NCBI GenBank assembly: GCA_017354895.1
Contig: CP071494.1
Span: forward strand, 3,782,001 to 3,846,000
Length of the DNA stretch: 64,000 nucleotides
From: Podospora comata
Taxonomy: Eukaryota > Ascomycota > Sordariomycetes > Sordariales > Podosporaceae
Direction: 5' to 3'
Under the pieces are notes generated by a model. It was not told where the DNA came from and searched no databases. It worked only from the letters and a program-made list of their open reading frames with translations. This document shows, piece after piece, positions 1 through 10,206 of the stretch. Within the stretch, counting starts at the first letter, position 1. Each line of letters starts with the position of its first letter. The translations under genes were made by a program, and so were the position numbers.

Positions 1-832
1 CGATTTGAAGAGGTTAGACAGGGTCCTCAGTTGGCTGTGGGTTGCCGGTCGCCCCATGCCACCGCGTCCGCTGCACCGCCAGCTCCTCCTCTCCCGGGAG
101 CTCTTCGTCACGGAGCAGATGGACATGCACCTGGTCTGGACAAGCGGCCGACTATTTGTCAAACCAATCCCGCGTTTTCTGCTCGACCCTGCTTTCTGGA
201 TGGAGTATCTCTGTTGCCAGTCGGGTTGCAGCTGTTCCGTTGCGAGCGAATGCAATCGGCCGGCCCTGCAGCGGCGTGCGCTCGGGTTCCTGTTCTCGTA
301 CGCCGCGCTCATCTCACATGAAAGTGACTTTTCTATAGCACAGGACAAGCACTTGCTGCCGCCGGAGGTAACATGGCTAGCATGGAGGCACCTTGTCGAA
401 CAGCTGGACACCGAGCGCATCTACTCAAAGGTTGATGCTCGGTTCCACTACGGCGAGCTCCGCCTCTCCCGTCTGAACAAGATATATCTCCTCTCGCAGC
501 GCCCGTTCCTCCTTCATCGCTACATGTCACGCTGGCAACAATACGGGGCCTTTTTCCAAGACAACCTCGCCTGGCTGGCTTCCGCCGCCATCTACATTAC
601 TATCGCCCTCACCGCCATGCAGGTCGGGCTGGCAACTAGGACGCTGGCTGACAACGACGCCTTCCAATCCGTATCCTATGGCTTTACTGTCTTTTCCATC
701 CTAGGCCCCATCGCCGCCGTGGGGCTTATTGTGTTGGTGTTTTGTTACATGTTTATCCACAACTGGGCGGCAACGGTAGCGTATAGAAAGAAAAGACAGC
801 AGCACATAGCTAGCAGCTCGGAGAGTCCATAA
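1..832 (+). CDS. DUF6601-family membrane protein, C-terminal part (5' end outside window)
   Basis: The frame is open from the first base of the window to a stop at 830-832, so the N-terminus lies upstream. The protein matches what I know of the fungal DUF6601 family: a block around FVKPIPRFLLDPAFW, a cysteine-rich CCxxxCxC patch, a SYAALISHESDFSIA segment and a GELRLSRLNKIY segment. Two predicted membrane helices follow near the C-terminus (about 20 residues each around WLASAAIYITIALTAMQVG and ILGPIAAVGLIVLVFCYMF), and the tail is short and basic (RKKRQQH). The family has no established function. It is often found in accessory regions beside NLR-type genes, as here. Family assignment is from memory of conserved blocks; the role is unknown. 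Confidence 0.75.
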   Translation, partial: DLKRLDRVLSWLWVAGRPMPPRPLHRQLLLSRELFVTEQMDMHLVWTSGRLFVKPIPRFLLDPAFWMEYLCCQSGCSCSVASECNRPALQRRALGFLFSYAALISHESDFSIAQDKHLLPPEVTWLAWRHLVEQLDTERIYSKVDARFHYGELRLSRLNKIYLLSQRPFLLHRYMSRWQQYGAFFQDNLAWLASAAIYITIALTAMQVGLATRTLADNDAFQSVSYGFTVFSILGPIAAVGLIVLVFCYMFIHNWAATVAYRKKRQQHIASSSESP

Positions 833-1566
833 TACTGCAACCCAACCATGTAACTTTCGACTTGATTCAAGTAGCTGATCCTCATTATCCACAAGCGGTC
901 TGTTATGAGACCCATCGTAATTCAACCATTGCCCCCGAGATGCATTACTCAGACAGAGCCGAAGTGCTTTGTTGTCCATGTGGTCTGCAGCAGGGCACTA
1001 TGTTCAGCCCTGATACACAAGCAAATGCATCTACCCAGCCAAGATGAATGTATATGATGTCGAGCGCGGACATTCTGGACGTACTATCGAGGCTACTGTG
1101 CGTATGTTCAGCTATCCCGGCGGCTATAACTTCAGGGAGCTTCAACCTCTACTGCGGACCGTACCTCTTCTGTTTCAACTTTTGTGCCGTTTGTCTTGAC
1201 ACGATTGGGAGCATCTAAATTACTGGTCCTCGGTTGCGATTTGGCGCAACTGCCCCGATCGATTGCGGTTGATAAGCGCCGTAGACGCCTGTCCAGTTGT
1301 TACTGGCTACTTGTGGGCCAAGATGGTCGGCTGTGGCGCTTTGAGCTGTTTCCTATGCACGAGTAGGAATCGCCGAACGACTTGGGTTTTGCGCCAGATA
1401 TTGGGCGCTCTCGTCTATGAGGGCAAGCGATGTTCGATATTTTTCTCCTGCCGTAATCGTGCACAAAGGGCGCAAAGCGTGTCTATAGGGATCTCGTTTT
1501 ATCCTCTCACATATTTTATTTCAACGGCGAGACCCCAATTCTCAAAATATTCCTGGGATAACTACC
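833..1566. other. Intergenic stretch, no gene seen
   Basis: This spacer lies between the DUF6601 gene and the NLR-type gene on the same strand. Only short unsupported reading frames are present, none with a recognisable family. It should contain the 3' end of the first gene and the promoter of the next; no clear TATA box or repeat was seen. Confidence 0.5.
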
Positions 1567-4500
1567 ATGGTAGGATCCCTTTCGACATAGGAAAACGCGG
1601 CCGGACGCTAACTGCCGCCAATCCGCCTTTAGGCTCCGAAGGGACTCCGCCGGATCGCCCCAGCGCACAACGTCCCTGACAACACGACCATCGAGTACGT
1701 TGCACCGACCCAACGACTCAAGGCCTGTCTAATAGCATAGTATCATCGCAATCCACGGCTTGGGCACCGAGTCGCCGCGGACATGGGAGTTCAAGAAGAA
1801 AGGAAGAGGCGGAGTGGTGAGCTGGCTGTCGGACAGCGACATGCTGCCGGCAGCTCTACCTGAGGCCCGCATATTCACCTACGACTGGAACGCAAACTAC
1901 TTCAAAGATGCACCCGTACAAACGCTGCTCGGCCATGCTGACACGCTGCTCAAACTTGTTTCCGAAGGCCGCGGTTCGCAAACGCGACCGATCATCTTCG
2001 TTGCTTCTTGTTTTGGGGGCCTTATCCTGGCTGAGGTATGTCCCGATGGATTGACGGCGGACAGCGGTTAACATCCCTAGGCTGTTAATCGAGCAGCCCA
2101 GGAAGGCAGCGACTACCGACATATTCTGCTTTCCACTGTCGGGGTCGTTTTTCTCGCCACTCCGTTCCAGGGCAGCGATGCCGCCCAGCAGGCTCGGTGG
2201 CAGGTGCTGGTTGCCGGCATTATGGGAGAGCAAGCCTCCGACCAGCTCATACAAGACCTCGAGCAGAAACACGACTTCGTTCGCCAGCGTATCCAGAAAT
2301 TCACCGAGATCGCGAATGCCGAGGCGGTCCGACTGCCCCTGTATTGCTTCTTTGAAATGAAGAAGACAGAGATGTTAAGACGCATTCTATCACGAGGTTG
2401 GGCGAAGAAGCTGACTGAGCGTGTGATGAAGAAGATTGTACGTTAATTTTATCGCGATTCATAATGTAGCTGACGCAGGATAGCTTGTGACGGAGTCCTC
2501 GGCTTGCCTCCATGGTTTCCATCGTCAGGGGCTAGATGCAACCCATTCGGGCATGAACAAATTCGAGGGTCCAGAATGCCCTAACTTTAAACTCGTTAAA
2601 GATGCGATCAAGCAATTCGCTGAAAATGCACCTGCCGTTTTGACGCGGCGGAAGAACTGTGAGTTAAACCATGCCCTCTGAGCGGCTGCTACGGCTAGGA
2701 TCCTGCTAACATAGTGAAGTACCTGGCAAGCGGCACTGGATTGTCCCGTTTGGACGTAACAAGGAATTCGTCGGCCGTGAAAAGATTCTCCAGGACCTTC
2801 TCGGGAGGATCCATCCTAGTGCAGATAAGGATGACTGCCAGCGGACCGCAATCGAAGGCCTGGGAGGGGTGGGAAAGACGCAGGTCGCGCTCGAGGTTGC
2901 TTTTCGCGTCAGCAACGAGCACCCGAACTGCTCAGTCTTCTGGGTTCCCGCTATGGATGTCACCAGTTTTGAGAACGCATATCGTGCTATCGGCCAACAA
3001 CTTACGGTACCCGGGATCGATGAAGTGAAGGCAGACGTCAAAGCACTTGTCAAGACAGCCTTGAGTCGTGAAAGTACGGGTAGCTGGCTTTTGATCATCG
3101 ACAACGCTGATGACAGAAAGCTACTCCTTAGCGACACTGCCCTTACTGACTATCTTCCATTCAGCCGGAAAGGATCTATTCTATTTACAACGCGAAATCA
3201 CGAAGTCGCGGTTAAGCTAGTGGGGCCTAAGAGTCACATTATCTCAGTTGAAGAAATGAGTAGAGACGAAGCCTTTAAGCTGTTACAGAAAGGCTTGAAG
3301 GGAGATCAGATGCGTGATACGGCAAGCACTGTCGCGCTACTGGAATTTCTTACCAATCTCCCTCTAGCGATACAGCAGGCGTCTGCTTACATGGCCGAGA
3401 AGCAGATCTCAACTACACAATACCTTGGACTGTGCAAGTCCAGTGACGAGGATATGATCGAGCTACTGAGCCGGGACTTTGAGGACCGACACCGATATCA
3501 GGGCATTCAAAACCCTGTCGCTACAACTTGGCTGATTTCGTTCCGGCATATCTCAGATCACGACCCGCTGGCGGCGGACTACCTCAGGTTTATGTGCTTC
3601 CTAGCTGGGAAGGATATTCCGCAATCTCTGCTGCCGCCGGCCGGGAGGCTAAGGACTGTTGACGCAATTGGGACTCTAAAGGCGTATGCATTTATCTCCC
3701 AACGGAAGGAGCTAGATACTTACGACATCCATCGGCTGGTCCAAATATCGATGCTACGCTGGTTAGCTCAAAAGGGAGAGCGAAAGGAATGGACCGCCAA
3801 AGTGCTACAACGGCTTGATAATGTGTTTCCCTCTCCAGATCACGGCAATAGAGAAGTGTGGATGAGCTATCTTCCGCATACGCAACATGTTTTTAAACTG
3901 CGGGAGAGGGCGGATGATGAGGAGGCGCCAACAGGTCTTCTGTCCAAAGTGGGCCAGAGCTTTTACAATTTAGGAAAATATAAGGAGGCCGAGCAGATGT
4001 ATCGGCAGAAGCTACAGCTACAAGAGAAGGTGTCGGGCAAGGAGCATCCTGGCACACTTACCAGTATGAACAACCTCGCGCTTGTGCTCAATAGCCAGGG
4101 GAAGTACGAGGAGGCCGAACAGATACATCGGCAGGAGCTACAACTACGTGAGAAGGTGTTAGGCAAGGAGCATCCTGGCACACTTACCAGCATGAACAAC
4201 CTCGCGAGTGTGCTCAATAGCCAGGGGAAGTACGAGGAGGCCGAGCAGATATATCGGCAGACGCTACAGCTACGTGAGAAGGTATTGGGCAAGGAGCACC
4301 CCGACACTCTTACCAGCATGAACAACCTTGCGCTTGTGCTCAATAGCCAGGGGAAGTACGAGGAGGCCGAGCAGATGCATCGGCAGGAGCTACAGCTATG
4401 TAAGAAGGTATTGGGCAAGGAGCACCCCGACACTCTTACCAGCATGAACAACCTTGCGCTTGTGCTCGATAGCCAGGGGAAGTACGAGGAGGCCGAGCAG

Positions 4501-5439
4501 ATACATCGGCAGGAGCTACAGCTATGTAAGAAGGTATTGGGCAAGGAGCACCCCGACACTCTTACCAGCATGAACAACCTTGCGCTTGTGCTCGATAGCC
4601 AGGGGAAGTACGAGGAGGCCGAGCAGATATATCGGCAGACGCTACAGCTACAAGAGAAGGTGTTAGGCAAGGAGCATCCTGGCACACTTACCAGCATGAA
4701 CAACCTCGCGAGTGTGCTCAATAGCCAGGGGAAGTACGAGGAGGCCGAGCAGATACATCGGCACACGCTACAGCTAAGTGAGAAGGTGTTAGGCAAGGAG
4801 CATCCTGGCACACTTACCAGCATGAACAACCTCGCGAGTGTGCTCAATAGCCAGGGGAAGTACGAGGAGGCCGAGCAGATACATCGGCACACGCTACAGC
4901 TAAGTGAGAAGGTGTTTGGCAAGGAGCATCCTGGCACACTTACCAGTATGAATAACCTTGCGCTTGTGCTCGATAGCCAGGGGAAGTACGAGGAGGCCGA
5001 GCAGATACATCGGCAGGAGCTACAGCTACAAGAGAAGGTGTTGGGTAAGGAGCATCCTGGCACACTTACCAGTATAAACAACCTCGCGAGTGTGCTCAAT
5101 AGCCAGGGGAAGTACGAGGAGGCCGAGCAGATATATCGGCAGACGCTACAGCTACAAGAGAAGGTGTTAGGCAAGGAGCATCCTGGCACACTTACCAGCA
5201 TGAACAACCTCGCGAGTGTGCTCAATAGCCAGGGGAAGTACGAGGAGGCCGAGCAGATACATCGGCACACGCTACAGCTAAGTGAGAAGGTGTTAGGCAA
5301 GGAGCATCCTGGCACACTTACCAGTATGAATAACCTTGCGCTTGTGCTCGATAGCCAGGGGAAGTACGAGGAGGCCGAGCAGATACATCGGCAGGAGCTA
5401 CAGCTATGTAAGAAGGTATTGGGCAAAGAGCACCCCTGA
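1567..5439 (+). CDS. STAND/NLR receptor: alpha/beta-hydrolase + NB-ARC + TPR array
   Basis: Proposed exons: 1567-1569, 1633-1694, 1741-2035, 2081-2437, 2484-2658, 2720-5439 (about 1203 residues). An ATG directly before a GTAGGA donor is the best start I see, but it is uncertain. Residues about 20-270 form an alpha/beta-hydrolase domain ([15 protein letters not shown]; nucleophile elbow VASCFGGL with Cys112 where Ser is usual; candidate catalytic His260 in THSGMNKF). NB-ARC follows: P-loop GLGGVGKT at residue 344, Walker [22 protein letters not shown]. From residue 717 there are eleven complete 42-residue kinesin-light-chain-like TPR units plus part of a twelfth. The frame ends at TGA 5437-5439 because of one extra T; the repeats continue in another frame to 5703. 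Fungal proteins of this build are thought to sense non-self and trigger incompatibility or cell death; that role is inferred here. Confidence 0.85.
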
Positions 5440-5703
5440 CACTCTTACCAGCATGAACAACCTTGCGCTTGTGCTCGATAGCCAGGGGAAGTACGAGGAG
5501 GCCGAGCAGATACATCGGCAGGAGCTACAGCTATGTAAGAAGGTATTGGGCAAAGAGCACCCCGACACTCTTACCAGCATGAACAACCTTGCGCTTGTGC
5601 TCGATAGCCAGGGGAAGTACGAGGAGGCCGAGCAGATACATCGGCGGACGCTACAGCTACGTGAGAAGGTGTTGGGTAAGGAGCATCCTGGCACACTTGA
5701 GTA
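3976..5703 (+). repeat. 126-bp coding tandem repeat (TPR units of the NLR)
   Basis: About 13.7 head-to-tail units of 126 bp (42 codons) run from 3976. Each encodes a variant of [15 protein letters not shown] followed by [18 protein letters not shown]. Units differ mainly at a few codons (the IYRQ/IHRH/IHRQ, LREK/LSEK/LCKK, NSQG/DSQG and PGTL/PDTL choices), and the same combinations recur in blocks. Units 4-5 resemble 12-13, and units 6-7 resemble 10-11. This pattern indicates recent unequal exchange rather than independent drift. The twelfth unit (from 5362) carries the single-base insertion at 5437 that shifts the frame. Confidence 0.95.
5440..5703 (+). pseudogene. Out-of-frame tail of the TPR array
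   Basis: Past the TGA at 5437-5439 the array goes on in the +1 frame: the end of unit 12, a complete unit 13 and a partial unit 14. It closes with GTLE and TAA at 5701-5703. The nucleotide sequence is as well conserved as the in-frame units, so the shift is very recent, a sequencing or assembly slip in a near-identical repeat, or a natural length variant of the receptor. If the shift is an error, the receptor is about 88 residues longer. Confidence 0.7.
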
Positions 5704-6639
5704 AGAAAGTCGTGCGGTACGTTTGAGAGTGTAGAGTGCCAAGTTTTCTATTCCAAGTCTAAAGCACATTCGTTTGTTGCTTTACTCGCTCTTTCATGTT
5801 CTTTTATGTTTCCTTTTCATGTCTTGCCACAGGAAAGGTTTGGGAGGGCGAGTTACTATTAGCTGTCGTTTATCGTTGAAATACAGCACTTATTTGTGGA
5901 TTTTGCAGTATGTTTTTGTTTGTGTCTCCGAATCTTCACAGGGGGCACCGTTAATGGCCCGGAGTCCCGGAAACTATGGGTATTATGAAGAACCCGGAAC
6001 TTCGGAGAACACAGGCATCATCGGTGGCCTGGGACCTTGGAAACCACAAACATCATCGATAGCCCGGAACCACGGAAACTGCGGCAGTGAAGGAATTGGA
6101 GGAAGCAAACACGAGGACTGGATGCCTATAACAGGCTCCTCTTGCAGCACATTCGAAGTATTCTGTTTTCTCTCTTGTTAAGTCAAGCCATCAAGTCAAG
6201 TTTAATATACTGGTGTTCTACAATCTCTTTCAGAGCATAGTCCTCTGTTATTAAGTGTCTACCATCTTATTCACAGGGGCACAGTTCCCTATACCTTCCT
6301 CCTTGCAGGGCACAATTCCCTATACTTATCTTCCTTCAGTAGCATTGCACACCGTCATACAGCGCAGTCCAAGGAACCCTAGAGTTCTCAGGTTGTTGCT
6401 TCCACTTACTCGGCAGGACCTATTTAACTGGCCTGCCAGAGTTATAATTCATAACATTTTTTTAGCATCTGGAGGTGGCCAGGCTCTACCCGAATGCTCC
6501 TTATTGAGCAACCTTGAGGCGGGGAACCATCCACTCCCGTGCATCGTAACATCGGGCGGTACTTGTTAATAAATAACATTCGACTTGTCCCTACAAGTGC
6601 TCCGAATTTATACAGCTCCAAGGCCAGCCCCATCATAGC
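5704..6639. other. Spacer between the two NLR-type loci
   Basis: Apart from the 35-bp minisatellite and a short GGCACA duplication near 6280-6330, I see nothing that can be called a gene. Open frames here (for example 5774-6181) run through the minisatellite and have no recognisable family. Confidence 0.5.
5956..6095. repeat. Degenerate 35-bp minisatellite, four copies
   Basis: Four adjacent 35-base units (5956-5990, 5991-6025, 6026-6060, 6061-6095) share a CCCGGARYCYCGGAAACYA core followed by an ATYATNR-like end. They are diverged but align without gaps. The period is not a multiple of three, so coding constraint is unlikely. The repeat lies in the spacer downstream of the NLR gene. A second short direct duplication (GGCACARTTCCCTATAC) occurs at about 6279-6327. 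Confidence 0.7.
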
Positions 6640-7663
6640 TCCAATTCATGAATGCTGCATATTCCTCCGTGTCGAGGACCCAGTTGTATGCCTCGTCGAG
6701 CAGCACGTCCTTCTTTTTCCGAATCTTCCTATGTCGTCCTGAGGATCCACCACGAAGAGGTCTTGGAGGTACCCTTCGTCGTTTTCAGTTTTGTTCTGAG
6801 CAATAAGCTCTCGGATGTCCTCACTGATATCCCCGAGTGGCTTTTCCATTGCTTTGGCACGCTTGACGAGTTAGCCCAATGCCTCCTTCGCCTGGATCTT
6901 GTTGTACTGGTCCGAGTCCCTCTGGAGGGCATCTTCCGCGTCCGTGACAGCCTTCAGGGCGGCGTCCCAGTCGTCCCGGTTGGCAAGGCCACAGAGAAAA
7001 ACGAGACCCTGGTGGCGGTAGTAGGAGCAGATGCTTTTTATCTGGTATGGGAGGAGGGCCTTGTAAAGCTCGACGATCCTCGCCTTTAGCTGGGGCAGGA
7101 TCGATTCTAAAGACTCTTCGATGTAATCCTTCTCCAGGAGATATTCAGACGGGGCGTAATACCAATCCATTCTGGAGATAATGTGGGCGATACCGGCAAG
7201 GTTGGTTCTTGTTTCTCTTAGCTGTAGCCCAAGGCAAACTCCGGTCCCTGGAAGCGCAGCCGATGCAGCTTGTGGCATGTTTTGGAGTATTAAGTCAACC
7301 ATTGCCTTAGCGGATAGGACGAAATCAGCGAGGTCACCAGCCCCGGTACTTATCCTGGAAGCCTTGGATATTTTCTGTTGACCCTTTTCAACCAACTCCC
7401 TCTATGTGCTTTTGTCGCGCGATTAGATCCTTCAGTTTGGCTCGGGGGTCGGCTGTGGAGGGCTCATCGGTCTGGCCGCCGAGAACTTTTTCCAGAATTT
7501 TCCCGTAGGACCCAACAAGATCTACATCCTCCAACTCAAGGCTGTCGTACGCGGCGTTCCATAGCCTCTCGGATGTGGAAATGGCAGGGGTTGGTTGCTG
7601 TAATGGCACTTGCGCGCAGCGCCCCAGTACCATCACCATATGTACACCACTGATCTGAGTCAA
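6640..7663 (-). pseudogene. Decayed NACHT_N-type STAND gene remnant
   Basis: Read on the minus strand from 7663, this matches the N-terminal domain that precedes NACHT in many fungal STAND proteins: SERLWNAAYDSLE near the start, SAKAMVDLILQNMPQAA, a tryptophan-tyrosine segment ISRMDWYYAPSEYLL, then ICSYYRHQGLVFLCGLANRDDW. It ends in DLFVVDPQDD and KKKDVLLDEAYNWVLDTEEY, the usual lead-in to the NACHT P-loop. The reading frame is broken: the frame changes near 7395, a TAA interrupts it near 6870, and it changes again near 6720. Homology stops about where the P-loop should begin; no NACHT or repeat domain follows. It is therefore a truncated host gene next to an intact-looking NLR of another class. 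No transcript-saving intron fits these breaks well. Confidence 0.75.
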
Positions 7664-8329
7664 GCCGGCAAGCTTAACTCACCTGTAGCTTTTGATAGCA
7701 ATCATAGTTGGTTTGGTGCAGTGGTCCTGCCTACCGTGACAGTTGCTCTGTAAACTCGGTTGCCGTTGACTTGTATCGGGGCTCGCCGGGAAGATGGGCT
7801 TTTTGAACCACCCGCTGCACCAGTTCGACATGTTTTCGGTAGAGATTACTTGAATAAAAATACTTGCCGGGAAGAGGCTCAGAACTCAGATGTCGTTTAA
7901 ATATGTCGATGCCAGTTGGTCGCGGAATACGACAACGCGGCGGGGTCCCAAGCGAGTGTTTTCGTCCATCTCTGAACAGATGCTCTCCGAGCGAGCTAGC
8001 AGCTTGATTCCGAAGAAGCCTCCAGCCAGCCATCCATTTGGCATGAAGTGTATAATCTGACGCGATGATCGGGGCCGTCCTGCCACCTAGGACCATACTG
8101 CTGGCGTGACTATTGGAAACAGGCGCTACAAGTTGAAGACTTGCCACCTAAGAAGCCTCATTAAATGCATATTTTCTTGCCACAGCCGCTTTTGGCTGAC
8201 GGTCATTGTAATCTCCGTTGATGTAATACCGTATATATCCTGCCGGGTACACAAGCGCGTGTGAGAGCACACGGTGTGGATGGTTAGATGCACAAATGGT
8301 CCGTCAGTGTCAGGCCAGTGCTGTGACAA

Positions 8330-8590
8330 TGAATATTATAACAACGCTTTAAACCTCTTTTATAATTATTAAACTAAAGGGCGAACAAATAACGACGGAG
8401 GTAAAAATATAATCGTTAAAAAGATATTTATATTCAGCGATAGCGTTCAGGTAATTACGGTGAAGATTAACCTATATACTATCAGAATTAAGGTGGTTTA
8501 TAACGTTACGATAATAATTAATGCTTCATTAAATATAAACCGCAAAGTATACTACTTTACTTATAAGTTCTATCGCTAGTAGAGTTGGAT
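8330..8590. other. A+T-rich, TpA-rich tract, probable mutated repeat relic
   Basis: Base composition changes sharply here: long runs such as ATAATTATTAAAC, AAAATATAATCG and ATAATAATTAATGC contrast with the balanced flanks. TpA dinucleotides are very frequent, as expected after repeat-induced point mutation in filamentous ascomycetes. No coding sequence or terminal repeat could be recognised, so the source element is not identified. The flank at 8640-8850 is instead G-rich with loose GTAGGAGC/GAGCAGGTG repeats. Confidence 0.5.
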
Positions 8591-9070
8591 ATAATTATCT
8601 TCGACCCTAAGGCTAAGCTTTCGCGGGTAGGAGGAAACTACGCCGGTAGCTTGGGGGCCCTACTAAGCGTGACGACGTTTAGCGTCCAGATCAACTATCG
8701 TAGGAGCAGCGCAGGTTGTGGGAATGGCGTAAGTTGTAGGAAGGGGCACAGGGACGACGAGCAGGTGTGAGCGGGAAAGTAAAGTATTAATCAAAGCGCG
8801 CAAGGACAACAACAGGTAGGAGCGGGGAAGATAAGTATTACCAGGCAAGCAAGAGCCAAAAATACCGCACTGCCCTCTATCGGGCCAGAAATATGCCGGT
8901 TATAATGGGAGGCCGCGGCGTGAGATCGAGAGGGATAAAGCCAACAAGACAGTGTGGTCCGTTACAATTACAGAAAACAGTGGTGTTAGGCCTTTTGCGG
9001 AAACTAAAAACCTTTAGGTACTAACTCAGCGGAAAAGTAGGGCAAAAGTCATCCCTGAAGATAACATTGA

Positions 9071-9136
9071 GATCAACTGTTTGACTAGGGGAGAGCGGAC
9101 GGGATCCCGTATTTTCAGTTGTCTATGGTCGTATGT
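9071..9136 (-). pseudogene. 5' half of a 5S rRNA gene (truncated copy)
   Basis: Reading the minus strand from 9136 gives ACATACGACCATAGACAACT, then GAAAATACGGGATCCCGTCC and GCTCTCCCCTAGTC. This is nearly identical to the first half of the complete 5S gene at 32049-32168. The CAACT/AGTTG pairing of helix II is present. Similarity ends near 9071, so the second half, including the 3' strand of helix I, is missing. It is a truncated copy, not a working 5S gene. Confidence 0.85.
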
Positions 9137-10154
9137 GACGGTCTGGGCTTCAGTTATACCTTCTGCCAGAATCTGGTGAATGTTCAGCTGAGAAAGTGGA
9201 TTTATTGGAATTGGGAAATGATTAGCAGCTTTCGAGGATAGAAGTTCAGTGTTCAGGTTGTATCCAGTTGGAACAGACTATCGGAGCATCTTTGGTTCCT
9301 TCCCAAGCTCGGGCGCAGGTGTTTGGCTCGATGCTTCAACCTACCAGTATCTCTGCAATCTTTCTTCGGGAACAGTTTGCTGGTCCATCTGTGACAGATT
9401 GCAATGCACGCCCGTGGCGATGTTAGTCTGATGACCTGCCGAAGCTGTTCACCCTTCGAGCATGCTACCGCTGTCGAGATCATGACCAACCCCGGAGTTA
9501 TCCTCCCGCATGCGTACCTCCCCCTACGAACAACTCCGGACCAGACCTCCTTACTTACCCACATCGAACGTAGGCCACTCCTTCAGTTGTGAAACCTCCG
9601 TTAGCGGGTGGCTTTTGCACACTAAACGCCTCAGCCCTACCTATCTGACGTGTGCAACAGTAAGTACCATACATCAAGACGCCCCTTTTCTCCCAGCTAT
9701 TATCCTTCCAAAACCACAAGCAGCTAAGTGCGAGGTCACCACTCGGCCTTTTCCGTGTGGATTTTGCCGCTAAACTACCGTCAACGGCGCAATAAACGTC
9801 CCACAACATATGCGGACCCGATCCCTCTCCCTCGTCGTCCATCTGACTGATTGATATCTGACAGAATTTCGGTGCCACAAATTTTGAACCAACGAGCCGG
9901 GTCAGGTCGTACACATCCCCAAATCCACAGCTAATTCGCCGATATTTTTCTACAATCACTTCAAAGCAAAAGCAGGAGCAAGGTAAAGGACAAGTAGTAA
10001 GTCAATGTAAATTTTGTCAATTCTTTCGTCAAAGTTCCCCCTCTGACTATGGCAGGCCTAACCCTATCCCCTATTCCCATCCCTTGCCGAGTGAGCTCAT
10101 GTCTCACTCTTACCCATCCGACCCTTTCGCAGCCCACCATGATGTAAGCAGCCT

Positions 10155-10206
10155 CCCTGCCCGAGTTCTTTGCTTTCCCTGCCCGAGTTCTTTGCTTTCC
10201 CTGCCC
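10155..10206. repeat. 22-bp direct tandem duplication
   Basis: CCCTGCCCGAGTTCTTTGCT occurs twice with a 22-bp period (from 10155 and 10177), followed by the first eight bases of a third copy at 10199. It sits about 500 bp past the stop codon of the uds1-type gene, in or beyond its 3' untranslated region. The copies are identical, so the duplication is recent. Confidence 0.85.

Noticed and set aside
3963-5426. 487-codon open frame on the minus strand, Cys/Ser-rich repeats
   Set aside because: Shadow of the TPR repeat on the plus strand; a stop-free antisense frame repeats with the 126-bp unit.
9555-9959. 134-codon open frame on the minus strand next to the half 5S copy
   Set aside because: No recognisable domain and no conserved neighbours; possibly a worn fragment, but nothing supports a call.
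10058-10070. CCTAACCCTA, telomerase RNA template-like
   Set aside because: Same reasoning: short, isolated, and inside or near the 3' end of the uds1-type gene.
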